Assembly (NCBI GenBank): GCA_024235315.1
Contig: JACKMP010000001.1
Coordinates: 124,001-188,000 of the forward strand
Direction of reading: 5' to 3'
From: Chromatiaceae bacterium
GTDB taxonomy: Bacteria; Pseudomonadota; Gammaproteobacteria; Chromatiales; Chromatiaceae
Length of the DNA: 64,000 nt
Part shown: in pieces, positions 19,629 to 27,878 of the stretch
Layout of the letters: the number at the start of each line of letters is the position of its first letter
Position numbering within the stretch: the stretch's first letter is position 1
Notes under the pieces: model-generated
What the model was told of the DNA's origin: nothing
Database searches by the model: none
Seen by the model: only the letters and a program-made list of their open reading frames with translations
Position numbers and translations under genes: made by a program

Positions 19629-19898
19629 GTACGGCTGCCATGCTCGCGTCTTTGCTGTCTCGGCCCGTCGGCTGAAACTGCTGTTGGAGAGTCCAGCCCA
19701 AGCCGTCCTTCACGGGGTGCTTCCTGCCGACGGTAGGTGTCGACCCCCGTCAGCGTGGGCTGCCTCCTGCGAACCGCTGAAACGGCGACTTTTGTTCTGC
19801 CTTTGCGCACCTCACGGATTGGCTGGACAGCCACCACCCTTATGCGCCAAATTCGCGCTCTCAGCGTATCGGGTCGTCGGGAAATGGAGCGAATAACA
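19629..19898. other. Gap before the repeat protein
   Basis: 270 bases without a supported gene. The last part carries a GGAG ribosome-binding site just before the ATG at 19899. No clear promoter was picked out. Confidence 0.4.
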
Positions 19899-21530
19899 AT
19901 GCGCGGTGTCGGAACGTTGGCCAGAGTATCGTGGATCGTGGTGGGTGCGGTGGCAGCCGGAACCTTCGCCGCCGAGGCGGCAGTAAAGATACCGGGGTGC
20001 GCGGAACTCTCCGCGTGGGGCAAGGAGCTGGCGCCGAACGCGACGACGCCGATCAACCCGACACCGAGCAGGTTCAGCATCCCCACCTCGTTTGCCTCGC
20101 CGCGCTTCGAGCAGGACTTCGGCCTGCCTGCGGTCGATTGGACCGCCGACGATGTGGCCGCCGCGGTCAAGGCAACGGGTGACTGTGCGAATGCCGCCAA
20201 GAAGGCACGTAACAAGGACGACATCACGGCACTGACGGCATTGTGGCGAGGTTTCGGCGGCCTGCGGGCAACGGTCGGCGCGCTCGCGGCCAGCGAGGCG
20301 AAGCTCGACAAAGGCCTGCAGGTGCTGCTTGACGACCCACCGTCGCGCGAGGCCCTCGACGCGCTGATCGTCGTCGCGTCTGCACACGACGGTGCGGAGG
20401 GTCTGAACCAGCGGGCAGCGGCCGCGCTGAAGGAGAGCACGCTGCGTCTAAACAAATCGACCAGCGTGCACAGCCACGCGCAATTCGTGATCAACACCTT
20501 GAGTGACCTCCCGACCAAGTCGTGGGCGCGCGCATTTCCCGCCGTCGACGCACGCATCGTCACCGTTCGCCAGTGGGTGATCGACGACGCCAATGCCCAG
20601 ATCAATGCGACCCCGGAGACGGTCCAGGGTCTGACTATGCTCAACCGGCTGCTGTCGAGAACCAAGACTGAGCTTGCAGGCGCCTTTCCGGCGGCCGAAC
20701 TGGCGCAGTTCGACGTAGTCGCGGAGGCGCGTCGAGGCGCCATCGAGGACGCGCTGGTCGCACAGCAGTTAGTGGGGATCGATACCGCGCCGGCTACTGC
20801 CGAAGGGCTCAATCGCCTGCATCTCGCATCGCAGGACCCCGTCCGGACCGCCCTTTCCCCGGAACGCAGCGCCTTGCTCGACAAGCGGATCGCCGAACGG
20901 CGCGAATCGATCGGCGATGCGGTCGCCGACGAGCAGATCCGGCGGCTCGACCAGTTCCCGGAGACCCTGGACGGGCTTACCGAGCTCGGCCGTTTTCGTG
21001 ATACGACCATGCGGGGGCTTGGCGAACTGGCTGGTCCCGCGGCGGCTGCCCGGTTCGGCGAGGCGGCAGGCCGGCGTGCGTCGACGATCGGCGAAGCGGC
21101 GTTTGGTCCGTTCCGCAAGGCCCTCGGTGAACTGCCGGCGACCGACGAAGGCCTTGCCGGCCTGGACCTGGCGTTGCAGGAGATCGGAGGTGCAGTCGCC
21201 GGCCTGGATCCGCTGCTGCGAACGCGATACACCGAAGCGGCGGCGGCGCGCCGCGCCGAAATCGCCAAAGCGGTCGAGCAGGCGGATGCGCGTCTCGCGA
21301 AACTGCCGCTGCCCGGTGGCATCTTCGTGGACCGAAACGGGCGCGCCAAATTTGAATTCCGTGAGCGCAACCGCGTCTACGTGACGCTGTTCGATGAGGT
21401 CATGGAAGCCGGCTACGACGTTGATGGCGATCGGGTCATTGTCCGCCTGCCGGGGACCAACCAGGTGTACACGCGACAGGGCGCGTGGATCCGCGGCAAC
21501 GGCCTGGACTTGAAACGCCAGGCGGAATGA
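19899..21530 (+). CDS. Exported tandem helical-repeat protein, function unknown
   Basis: 543 residues from the ATG at 19899, which has GGAG eight bases upstream; an in-frame ATG at 19884 is an alternative. A signal peptide (MRGVGTLARVSWIVVGAVAA) points to export. The bulk is Ala/Arg/Glu-rich helix in units of roughly 60-75 residues with a recurring leucine pattern: NATPETVQGLTMLNRL, TAPATAEGLNRLHLA, QFPETLDGLTELGRF and ELPATDEGLAGLDLAL. The last ~65 residues form a separate beta-rich domain (RVYVTLFDEVMEAGYDVDGD, VYTRQGAWIRGNG). No enzyme motif is visible. The frame is intact and ends just before the tRNA-Ser region. A scaffold or binding role is possible but unproven. Confidence 0.8.
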   Translation: MRGVGTLARVSWIVVGAVAAGTFAAEAAVKIPGCAELSAWGKELAPNATTPINPTPSRFSIPTSFASPRFEQDFGLPAVDWTADDVAAAVKATGDCANAAKKARNKDDITALTALWRGFGGLRATVGALAASEAKLDKGLQVLLDDPPSREALDALIVVASAHDGAEGLNQRAAAALKESTLRLNKSTSVHSHAQFVINTLSDLPTKSWARAFPAVDARIVTVRQWVIDDANAQINATPETVQGLTMLNRLLSRTKTELAGAFPAAELAQFDVVAEARRGAIEDALVAQQLVGIDTAPATAEGLNRLHLASQDPVRTALSPERSALLDKRIAERRESIGDAVADEQIRRLDQFPETLDGLTELGRFRDTTMRGLGELAGPAAAARFGEAAGRRASTIGEAAFGPFRKALGELPATDEGLAGLDLALQEIGGAVAGLDPLLRTRYTEAAAARRAEIAKAVEQADARLAKLPLPGGIFVDRNGRAKFEFRERNRVYVTLFDEVMEAGYDVDGDRVIVRLPGTNQVYTRQGAWIRGNGLDLKRQAE

Positions 21531-21589
21531 CCGAGTCGACCTGATGCTGCAGGTCGAGTTTGCGCCGAACAGAGATTACTCGGGCTGAC

Positions 21590-21735
21590 GCCCTCCCTTC
21601 GGGCCGCCGCCACCTTGTGGCGACGTTCTCCGCGGCCTGCGGCCGCTCCGTCGAACCACCGTTATTACATCGAGGGTTCGAACGACTTGCTCGATGCCAC
21701 AAAGGAAAAAAGGCCCCACAAGGGACCTTTTTGCA
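21590..21735 (-). repeat. Copy B of tRNA-tail/terminator repeat, beside intact tRNA-Ser
   Basis: This copy matches 13092-13215 across the CCCTTCGGGCCGCCGCC, TCCGTCGAACCACC, ATCGAGGGTTCGAA and terminator parts, with extra bases in the middle. The element ATCGAGGGTTCGAACG resembles a tRNA T-arm, so the unit may itself derive from an older tRNA 3' end. CATCGAG and CTCGATG flank it as a 7-bp inverted repeat. Confidence 0.65.
21706..21732 (-). terminator. Rho-independent terminator after tRNA-Ser
   Basis: AAAAAGG-C-CCC pairs with GGG-A-CCTTTTT around an ACAA loop. U-runs exist on both strands, so it can stop the tRNA transcript (minus) and also transcription from the repeat-protein gene (plus). 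Confidence 0.7.
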
Positions 21736-21737
21736 TT

Positions 21738-21828
21738 TGGCGGAGAGAGAGGGATTCGAACCCTCGATACGCGATTAACGTATACACACTTTCCAGGCGT
21801 GCTCCTTCAACCACTCGGACATCTCTCC
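21738..21828 (-). tRNA. tRNA-Ser (anticodon GGA)
   Basis: 91 nt on the minus strand. The acceptor stem GGAGAGA pairs with TCTCTCC, followed by discriminator G and an encoded CCA. The anticodon loop CTGGAAA gives GGA, reading UCC and UCU serine codons. The long variable arm (TATACG and GCGTAT parts) is typical of class II tRNA-Ser, and the T-loop is GGTTCGAATCC. Confidence 0.97.
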
Positions 21829-21908
21829 AGATTCGTGGCACGCCCGCCAAGCGTGCTCCTTACTCCGGGCATCCTGCCCTCCGCCCTTCGGGCCAGCGGT
21901 GCTGCGCC

Positions 21909-21968
21909 ACGCGATTAACGTATACACACTTTCCAGGCGTGCTCCTTCAACCACTCGGACATCTCTCC
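21909..21968 (-). repeat. Truncated second copy of tRNA-Ser (5' two thirds)
   Basis: These 60 bases are identical to 21769-21828: acceptor 5' strand, D-arm, anticodon arm and the variable arm. The copy stops before the T-arm and 3' acceptor strand, so it cannot fold as a tRNA. It lies upstream of the intact gene in the transcription direction, offset by 140 bp. Confidence 0.9.
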
Positions 21969-22038
21969 AAAAACGAAGCGCGCAAGGGTAAACCAGACGA
22001 CGCACGGACGCAATGCCTGCCCGGGGGCCGGCCGGGAC

Positions 22039-22509
22039 TCACAGATGATGGCTGAGATGGGCCCGTGGGGCATTCGCCATCAGGTCTCGAAACGCCTCGC
22101 CGCACAGATGAATCAGGTGCTCGTGGTCGCCCGATTCGAAGTACACCTCGGGTTGTTGCAGCAGGGCGGGCTCTATCACCACATCGATCCCGTAGGGCTC
22201 GCCGACCGCCGGGATCGCCCCGCGTTCACAATCGGAAAATGCCGTCTCGATCTCCTCCTCCGGCAGCATTTCCAGGTGACGCGACAGCACCTGGTTGAGC
22301 CTGTCGAGTTCGAGGCGGTGGGTGGCGGGGATTACTGCAAGCAGGTAGCTGTGTTCGTCGCCCAGCAGGACCGGCTTGGCGACCTGATCACCCGGCACAT
22401 GCGCCGCCTGGGCGGCGCGCATCGCGGAATCGGTATGTGGATGCCCGACGACTTCGTAAGCTATGCCTCGGCTCTCCAGGTACTCCCGGAGTGTCGTTGC
22501 AATACCCAT
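22039..22509 (-). CDS. YbaK/EbsC-family aminoacyl-tRNA deacylase
   Basis: 156 residues from the ATG at 22509, with GGGAGGAG upstream. The sequence MGIATTLREYLESRGIAYEVV followed by HPHTDSAMRAAQAAHVP and QVAKPVLLGD matches the YbaK/ProX editing domain. The conserved lysine in VAKPV binds the substrate adenosine in this family. Such proteins clear mischarged tRNA (for example Cys- or Ala-tRNAPro) in trans. The C-terminus (HEHLIHLCGEAFRDLM) is also typical of the group. It is divergent from the methyltransferase gene and close to tRNA-Ser, which is probably a coincidence. Confidence 0.88.
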   Translation of the reverse strand: MGIATTLREYLESRGIAYEVVGHPHTDSAMRAAQAAHVPGDQVAKPVLLGDEHSYLLAVIPATHRLELDRLNQVLSRHLEMLPEEEIETAFSDCERGAIPAVGEPYGIDVVIEPALLQQPEVYFESGDHEHLIHLCGEAFRDLMANAPRAHLSHHL

Positions 22510-22652
22510 GACTGGCTCCTCCCGACGTGTGAATTCTTTCTGACGGCAGCCCCGCCCCATCGACGACCAGACCCTGGCCTAGTGACAAAGGGGTTGATCG
22601 GCTGCTTTGAAGTATAGTCAGCGTTCGAAACAGCAAGGGACCAGACCTCAGG

Positions 22653-23492
22653 ATGAAAAAGAACGCCAGGCGTCGAAAAAAATCCACCCCCAGCCAGGCC
22701 GCTCAGGCAGATCGACACGAACTCTACGAACACTCGGTACAGTGTGCCGAGGCCGAGATCGATTTCGTCGATAAGACATTTAAGCAATTGCGCAAGCGCA
22801 AGGCGCAGCTCCTGCGCGAAGACTTCTGCGGCACCGCCAATGTGTGCTGCGAATGGGTCAGGCGCGGCAAGAAGCGGCACGCGATCGGCATCGACCTCGA
22901 CAGCGAGGTTCTCGACTGGGGACGCACGCACAATCTGGCGAAGCTGAATGACGCGCAGCGGCGACGCATCACGCTGCTGCAGGAAGACGTCCTCGAGGCG
23001 GTCACCGAGCCGCCGGACATCGTCTCGGCGATGAACTTCAGTTATTGGCTGCTGCAGGATCGCAAGCTGCTCAAGCAGTACTTCCAGAGCGTATGGCGCG
23101 CACTCAAGGACGACGGCATCTTTTTTCTCGATGCCTATGGCGGCTACGACAGCCACAAGGAGATCATCGAGGAACGTGAGATCGACGACGGTGGCAAGGG
23201 GTTCACCTACATCTGGGAGCAGGCCGCGTTCGACCCGGTCACGCACGCGATGAGCTGCAACATTCATTTCGCCTTTCCGGATGGCTCGAAGATGCGCAAT
23301 GCCTTCAGCTATCACTGGCGCCTTTGGACCCTGCCCGAGATCCGCGATCTGCTCGAAGAAAGCGGCTTTCGCCGTGTCACCGTCTACTGCCAGGGCTGGG
23401 ACAAGAAGGGCGAACCCGATGGTGACTTCAAACCGGCAACCAGCGCCGCGCCGGATGCGGGCTGGATCAGTTACCTGACTGCCGAGAAATGA
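22653..23492 (+). CDS. SAM-dependent class I methyltransferase
   Basis: 279 residues, starting with a very basic tail (MKKNARRRKKS). LLREDFCGTANVCCEWVRRG, followed by AIGIDLDSEVLDWG, forms the SAM-binding motifs I and II of a Rossmann methyltransferase. A later stretch (FYFL-like FFLDAYGGYDS) and a C-terminal substrate region (FRRVTVYCQGWD) complete it. DFCGTA in place of the usual DxGxG is a recognisable variant in an uncharacterised bacterial group. Substrate unknown; the basic N-terminus might favour nucleic acid or ribosomal contact. It stands alone between divergent and convergent neighbours. Confidence 0.82.
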   Translation: MKKNARRRKKSTPSQAAQADRHELYEHSVQCAEAEIDFVDKTFKQLRKRKAQLLREDFCGTANVCCEWVRRGKKRHAIGIDLDSEVLDWGRTHNLAKLNDAQRRRITLLQEDVLEAVTEPPDIVSAMNFSYWLLQDRKLLKQYFQSVWRALKDDGIFFLDAYGGYDSHKEIIEEREIDDGGKGFTYIWEQAAFDPVTHAMSCNIHFAFPDGSKMRNAFSYHWRLWTLPEIRDLLEESGFRRVTVYCQGWDKKGEPDGDFKPATSAAPDAGWISYLTAEK

Positions 23493-23557
23493 AAAAGCAC
23501 GAGGCCGGTGCCGACCGGCGCTGGCCGACGTGACACTCGCGTAGCGAGCCTAGGTCC

Positions 23558-23578
23558 TCCTCTCCCAGAGGGAGAGGA
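23558..23578. repeat. Small palindromic repeat
   Basis: TCCTCTCCC and GGGAGAGGA form a perfect 9-bp stem around AGA, between the convergent methyltransferase and asmA-like genes. A related palindrome is at 57439-57456. It may act as a weak bidirectional terminator or be a dispersed repeat. Confidence 0.6.
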
Positions 23579-23603
23579 AACGGCCACGTGGAGTCGTGCT
23601 GGA

Positions 23604-25703
23604 CTACTTGAACAATCCCTTCAGCGCACCGCCGAGTTCTTTCGAGGTCTTCTCTTCGACCTTTTTGAGCACTTCCTCTTTCTTCTCTTCGAGTTGCGCC
23701 TTGGTCTTGGCGCTCAGCGCTGCTTCCAGGTCAGGACGATAGCTGGGATTGCTCAGGGAACCGGTTACGCGCACTGGAATCGGCACACCGGACAGCTGAT
23801 CCCTGCCCTTGCCGCCCTGTCCTTCGAGTGAACTGACCAGCTCGGTGGTGATCAGGTAGTCGATCGTATCCTTGCGCAGATCGACGTCCCCCTTGCCGTC
23901 GATACGTAGCAGCGGCGACTTGGCCGCCAGATCACGATTGCGGACCAGGCCATCGGTCATGGTCAGCGAACCGCTGAGTTCCGTGAAATCGGTCTGCCCC
24001 GGTGTGCCTGTGTCCTGCTGGCTGCCACCCAGTCCGAGTGCGCTGCTGCCATCACGGATCAGCTGCGCGATATTGACGCCCTTGAGTGCCCCGTCTGTGA
24101 ACGCGAAACGCGAGGTGCCGTTCAGGCTGCGTCGAATCTGTTTTTCCTTCAGGCCGACGATACTGACATCGGCATGCAACTCGCCGCGCCCGCTCAGCCG
24201 GTCTTCGTCCGCGACATCCTTGAGCAAGGGCCCGATCTGGATACCGGTGAGGGCATTGTGCAGCTTGATCTTCGGTCGCTTGCCACTGGCATTGAGTTCC
24301 AGGTTTCCGGCAAATTTGCCGTCGTAAAGATTGGCGGCCATCGGATCGACACTCAGCACACCCTTCTTCGATACCACCTTGGCGGTCACGTTACTCATCT
24401 TCGCCTTGCTGATCGTGAGCCTGCCGATCTTGAACTCACCGACCAGATCGAGCGTGCGCAGTGCCGCAAACGGATCTCCCGCCGCCCCGTCCACCGGCTT
24501 ATCCTTGCCCGCCGCTTCGTCCGGTGCATCCGTTGCCGGTGGCATATAGCGATCAAGGTCGATCTGGTCGAGCTCCAGCCTGGTACGGATGGTCGGGCCC
24601 GCCAGGCTCGGCAGATGCACGTGACCATTCAGCGTCGACTCATCGAGGCGCACCTGGAGCGGATCGAGTTCGAGCGCACCATCAGAATATGCGATGCCGA
24701 CATCGCCGCTGAGCCGCGTCAGCGCGCTAGCATCCGTGGTTTCGATCGGGCTGGCGAACATCGAGGCCAGGGTCTTGGGGTTTGTCTCAGCGATGCTCAA
24801 CCGCCCTTTGAGCGCCGGCTTGGTGTGCAGGGCGCTGACCGCCAGCTCACCCTTGGCCGCCATCGCCGGCCCGCTGATCTCGAGACTGTCGAGCTTGAGC
24901 GTCTCCGCCTTGGTGTCGGCCTCGATATCGGTCTTCAGCGTCAACTTGGCGCCACCCTGCGGCAGCCCCTCGCCGCTGGCGTCGAGCCTCAGGACCAGCC
25001 CGGCAACACGGAACACACTGAGTTCGGCATTGCTGGACACGCTGGCCTCGAGATCGGCCTTGAGGGTCATCTTCGGCTTGCTGCTGCTGAAGGTCACGCC
25101 GGCCTCGACCGGGACGGTGGCGCCAGGCGCCAACGCACCAGTGACCACACGCACCCCATCGAGCACGTATTTTTCGCCGGCCTGGCGATCGTCCCAGGAC
25201 ACGCGCGCGTCCTCGATCTGGATCCCCTGCACGCTGAGCGACACAGGTGAGGCATCATCCTTGGCCGGGGTCGCCGACGCCGCCGGTTTTTCCTCGTCGG
25301 CTTTTGCCAGGTCGTCCCAGTTGGTCTTGCCTTTGGCGTCCTTTTCCAGGTTGAGGCGCAGACCCTTGAGTACGAGGGTATCGACCTCGACCCGGCGGCT
25401 GAGCAACGGCATCAGCTTGACCTTGAGACCGAGCTGGTCGATCTCGGCGAACGGCTGCGCGCCAAAGCCGGCGGCGTTGCCGACCTTTACACCACCGGTC
25501 TCGAGTCCCAGCCAGGGGAACACCGAAAGGCGCAGGTCCTGCTCGATCGCGAGGTCACGACCGAGCGATTCCTGCGCTTTGGCGACGATCTGGGGCTTGT
25601 AGTCGTTGGGGTCTATGACCATCGGCAGCACGACGACCGCGGCCACGACCAGCACCACGAGCAGAAGGATCAGTCCGAACAGCCATTTCAGCAGAGAACC
25701 CAT
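23604..25703 (-). CDS. AsmA-family inner-membrane protein
   Basis: 699 residues. The N-terminal membrane helix (LLKWLFGLILLLVVLVVAAV) is followed by VIDPNDYKPQIVAKAQES and LGRDLAIEQDLRLSVFPWLG, the standard AsmA opening. A long beta-rich periplasmic body follows, and near the end GKGDVDLRKDTIDYLITTEL with PVRVTGSLSNPSYRPD, the AsmA-like C-terminal region. The very end is a charged helix (EEKKEEVLKKVEEKT). AsmA-like proteins are bridge-type proteins involved in lipid handling between inner and outer membranes. It appears to be a single gene on its strand. Confidence 0.92.
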   Translation of the reverse strand: MGSLLKWLFGLILLLVVLVVAAVVVLPMVIDPNDYKPQIVAKAQESLGRDLAIEQDLRLSVFPWLGLETGGVKVGNAAGFGAQPFAEIDQLGLKVKLMPLLSRRVEVDTLVLKGLRLNLEKDAKGKTNWDDLAKADEEKPAASATPAKDDASPVSLSVQGIQIEDARVSWDDRQAGEKYVLDGVRVVTGALAPGATVPVEAGVTFSSSKPKMTLKADLEASVSSNAELSVFRVAGLVLRLDASGEGLPQGGAKLTLKTDIEADTKAETLKLDSLEISGPAMAAKGELAVSALHTKPALKGRLSIAETNPKTLASMFASPIETTDASALTRLSGDVGIAYSDGALELDPLQVRLDESTLNGHVHLPSLAGPTIRTRLELDQIDLDRYMPPATDAPDEAAGKDKPVDGAAGDPFAALRTLDLVGEFKIGRLTISKAKMSNVTAKVVSKKGVLSVDPMAANLYDGKFAGNLELNASGKRPKIKLHNALTGIQIGPLLKDVADEDRLSGRGELHADVSIVGLKEKQIRRSLNGTSRFAFTDGALKGVNIAQLIRDGSSALGLGGSQQDTGTPGQTDFTELSGSLTMTDGLVRNRDLAAKSPLLRIDGKGDVDLRKDTIDYLITTELVSSLEGQGGKGRDQLSGVPIPVRVTGSLSNPSYRPDLEAALSAKTKAQLEEKKEEVLKKVEEKTSKELGGALKGLFK

Positions 25704-25853
25704 AGCTCAATCCTTTATCGGGCAAAATCGAGAGCAACATTGCACCACACCCGCACGCCGAGATCACCCCACACAGGGTCCAGTGTCGTTGTCGGACCCT
25801 TGTCGGCGCCGTTCCCGACGGCAAGCCCACAGCCGAATCGCAGGCCGGCTGCT

Positions 25854-26630
25854 TTACTTGCCGAATACTGTCTTCAAGAGATCCGTCGAGCGGGCCAGCG
25901 GATTCTGCCGGATCGCCTTCTCTTCAGCGGCCAGCTTGAGGAACAGGCCGTCCAGCGCCTTGTCCGTCACATAGCCGTCGAGATCGAGTGAGTTGGTATT
26001 GACCAGGCCGCCGAGACCGCCCAGGCCACCGATCGCACCGTCCGCCTGGGTCTTCAGTGTCTTGTAGGCAACCGTCGCACCGGCACTGTCAGTGGCGCGC
26101 GACACGATCGGCAGCACCGCCTTGCGCATCGAGCCGCCGGCGCGCTTGCGCAGGAATTGCGTGGCAGCGTCGTCGCCACCGCCGAGGATGCCGCGCACGT
26201 CGTCGAGCGTCATGTTTTTCACCGTGTCCTTGACGATGCCCAACGTCTCCGGGATCGCCTCTTCGGCTGCACGGTTCATCGTCGTCTCCAGGGCATCGAC
26301 GTACTTGCCCTGCCCGGCAGCACGAAGCCCCTTGGCCGCGCTGCCAAGCACGCCGGGCAACGGGATACGCACACTGGCGTCGTTGAGGAAACCGCCGTCG
26401 CTCCCCAGCACGCTGACGGCGCGCTCGGCACCCACGCTCAAGGCCTCCTTGAGACCGGCATTGATCTGGCCGTCGCTCAGCGACCCGCCTGCCCGGCCTG
26501 CGGTCGTGGCGCTCGGGCTATTGAGCAGTCCACCGGCCGACTTCATCAGATCGTCGAAGCCCGCATGCGCTGCACCTGCGACGATGACTGATGCTGTCAG
26601 CAGGCCGGTGAGGAAGCGATTTGTTTTCAT
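25854..26630 (-). CDS. DUF4197 exported protein
   Basis: 258 residues with a signal peptide (MKTNRFLTGLLTASVIVAGAA, cleaved near AHA). The mature sequence has LSDGQINAGLKEALSVGAERAV, IPLPGVLGSAAKGLR and MTLDDVRGILGGGDDAAT, all diagnostic of DUF4197. It ends ARSTDLLKTVFGK. The family is common in Gram-negative bacteria and has no established function. It is separated by 150 bp from the asmA-like gene and by 108 bp from the chemotaxis block. Confidence 0.88.
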   Translation of the reverse strand: MKTNRFLTGLLTASVIVAGAAHAGFDDLMKSAGGLLNSPSATTAGRAGGSLSDGQINAGLKEALSVGAERAVSVLGSDGGFLNDASVRIPLPGVLGSAAKGLRAAGQGKYVDALETTMNRAAEEAIPETLGIVKDTVKNMTLDDVRGILGGGDDAATQFLRKRAGGSMRKAVLPIVSRATDSAGATVAYKTLKTQADGAIGGLGGLGGLVNTNSLDLDGYVTDKALDGLFLKLAAEEKAIRQNPLARSTDLLKTVFGK

Positions 26631-26738
26631 AATGCACCACCCGTGGAAATAACGTCAGGCGGCATTGGTAACACGAATCCGTGTAGCCCACCACTTTTGA
26701 CGGCGGGCCCCTGGATGCGGTCAAAAAAGACCAGTTGA

Positions 26739-27143
26739 TCAGGCGGTATCGCGCTGTCCGTGAAGGCGCACGATCAGTTCGGCCTCGCTCTCGCTCAGTT
26801 CCAGTTCCTGCACCAGACGGTGCGCACCGGCGCCCTGCTGCACGAGGCGGATCGCGTGGCCGTAGGGCTGCTCGTCAGCCTGCTGGATCTCGTAGGTCTC
26901 CTGGCGCTCGGACAGGACTTTCTCGCGGGCCGCCAGCTGGCGCATCCGCCGGTCGACGCCAACCGCGCCCGCGGTCAGTCCGCTGATGCTCTGGCGCACC
27001 AGGTCGATTTGCTGCTGCAGTTCACTGTTCTGGTCCCGAGCGTCACGCAGGCGTCGATTCAGTATCGCAACCGCAACCCATGCCAGCAGTGCCAGCACGG
27101 CCGCAGTCAGGGAAAACAACAGAGTGAGTTCGAGGTCAGACAT
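26739..27143 (-). CDS. DUF2802 protein of chemotaxis operon
   Basis: 134 residues from the ATG at 27143. One N-terminal membrane helix (LLFSLTAAVLALLAWVAVAI) is followed by a coiled coil (RDARDQNSELQQQIDLVRQS). The C-terminal DUF2802 helix-turn-helix-like part reads GHAIRLVQQGAGAHRLVQEL with SESEAELIVRLHG. The same protein family occupies the position after cheW in Pseudomonas and Vibrio-type clusters. Its start overlaps the end of the small upstream gene by 8 bp, so it is translationally coupled. It is the last gene of the operon and its role is not established. Confidence 0.85.
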   Translation of the reverse strand: MSDLELTLLFSLTAAVLALLAWVAVAILNRRLRDARDQNSELQQQIDLVRQSISGLTAGAVGVDRRMRQLAAREKVLSERQETYEIQQADEQPYGHAIRLVQQGAGAHRLVQELELSESEAELIVRLHGQRDTA

Positions 27144-27309
27144 ATTCGTCCACCTGGTGTGGCTGATCGTCGTCCGGACGCTGCTCGCGTTTCTGCCGGT
27201 CGGTTTTCTCCGGCGGTTGACGAGGTCGCTTGCGAGGCCCGGCGTCCCTCGCACGGTTCAGCGGCAAGATACCGCCGATATTGCCCGGTTGTTTGATCTC
27301 GTCTGCCAT
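27136..27309 (-). CDS. Small proline/arginine-rich protein between cheW and DUF2802 gene
   Basis: 57 residues starting MADEIKQPGNIGGILPLNRA, then a strongly charged, probably disordered tail (RKRPRQPPEKTDRQKREQRP). It starts 10 bp after the cheW stop and overlaps the DUF2802 start, so operon context supports it as a real gene. The ribosome-binding site is weak. No known domain. Confidence 0.55.
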   Translation of the reverse strand: MADEIKQPGNIGGILPLNRARDAGPRKRPRQPPEKTDRQKREQRPDDDQPHQVDEYV

Positions 27310-27319
27310 CGCCGCGGTG

Positions 27320-27802
27320 TCAGAACATGGCCATCTCTGACCATTCTTCATCGGTCAGGAGTTTGTTCAGGTCGACGACGATCAGCAGATCCTCGTCGCG
27401 GCTCGCGACACCCTGGATATAACGTGAGCTCTCGTCGTTGCCGATATTGGGTGCAGAATCGATCTCCGACTGGCGCAGTTCCACCACCTCGGCGACACTG
27501 TCCACCAGGATGCCAACCACCTGCTGATCCGATTCGATGATCACGATCCGGCTGGCGTCGTCACGCTCGGTGGTCGGCAGACCAAAGCGCGTGCGTGTGT
27601 CGATGACGGTCACGACGTTGCCGCGCAGGTTGATGATCCCCAACACATAGGCGGGAGCACCGGGCACCGGCGCGATTTCGCTGATCCGCAGCACCTCCTG
27701 CACCTGCATCACGTTGATGCCGTACGACTCATCCTTCAGCCGGAAGGTCACCAGTTGGATGACCGGGTCGCCCGCCGTGCTCTCTGCCGCCGATTTGTTC
27801 AT
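27320..27802 (-). CDS. cheW: Chemotaxis coupling protein CheW
   Basis: 160 residues, a single CheW SH3-like double-barrel domain. Recognisable parts are VTFRLKDESYGINVMQVQEV, VPGAPAYVLGIINLRGNVV and VVGILVDSVAEVVELRQSEI. The protein links chemoreceptor tips to the CheA kinase in the polar array. It lies 76 bp after the ParP-like gene and before two small operon genes. The Pseudomonas counterpart is in the same position. Confidence 0.95.
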   Translation of the reverse strand: MNKSAAESTAGDPVIQLVTFRLKDESYGINVMQVQEVLRISEIAPVPGAPAYVLGIINLRGNVVTVIDTRTRFGLPTTERDDASRIVIIESDQQVVGILVDSVAEVVELRQSEIDSAPNIGNDESSRYIQGVASRDEDLLIVVDLNKLLTDEEWSEMAMF

Positions 27803-27878
27803 GTCTTCGTCTCCGCTTACACCGTCGGCGAGATGTCAAAACATCGCCACCGAGCACCATTTAAGAAAGTTGCTTGCA

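Noticed and set aside
19571..21370. A 599-codon open frame on the minus strand opposite the repeat protein
   Set aside because: Ser/Arg/Ala-rich, no ribosome-binding site and no family; it mirrors the plus-strand gene, which has a signal peptide and good start.
21560..21778. Frame encoding EREGFEPSIR-like peptide
   Set aside because: This is the well-known false frame produced by reading a tRNA-Ser gene in reverse.
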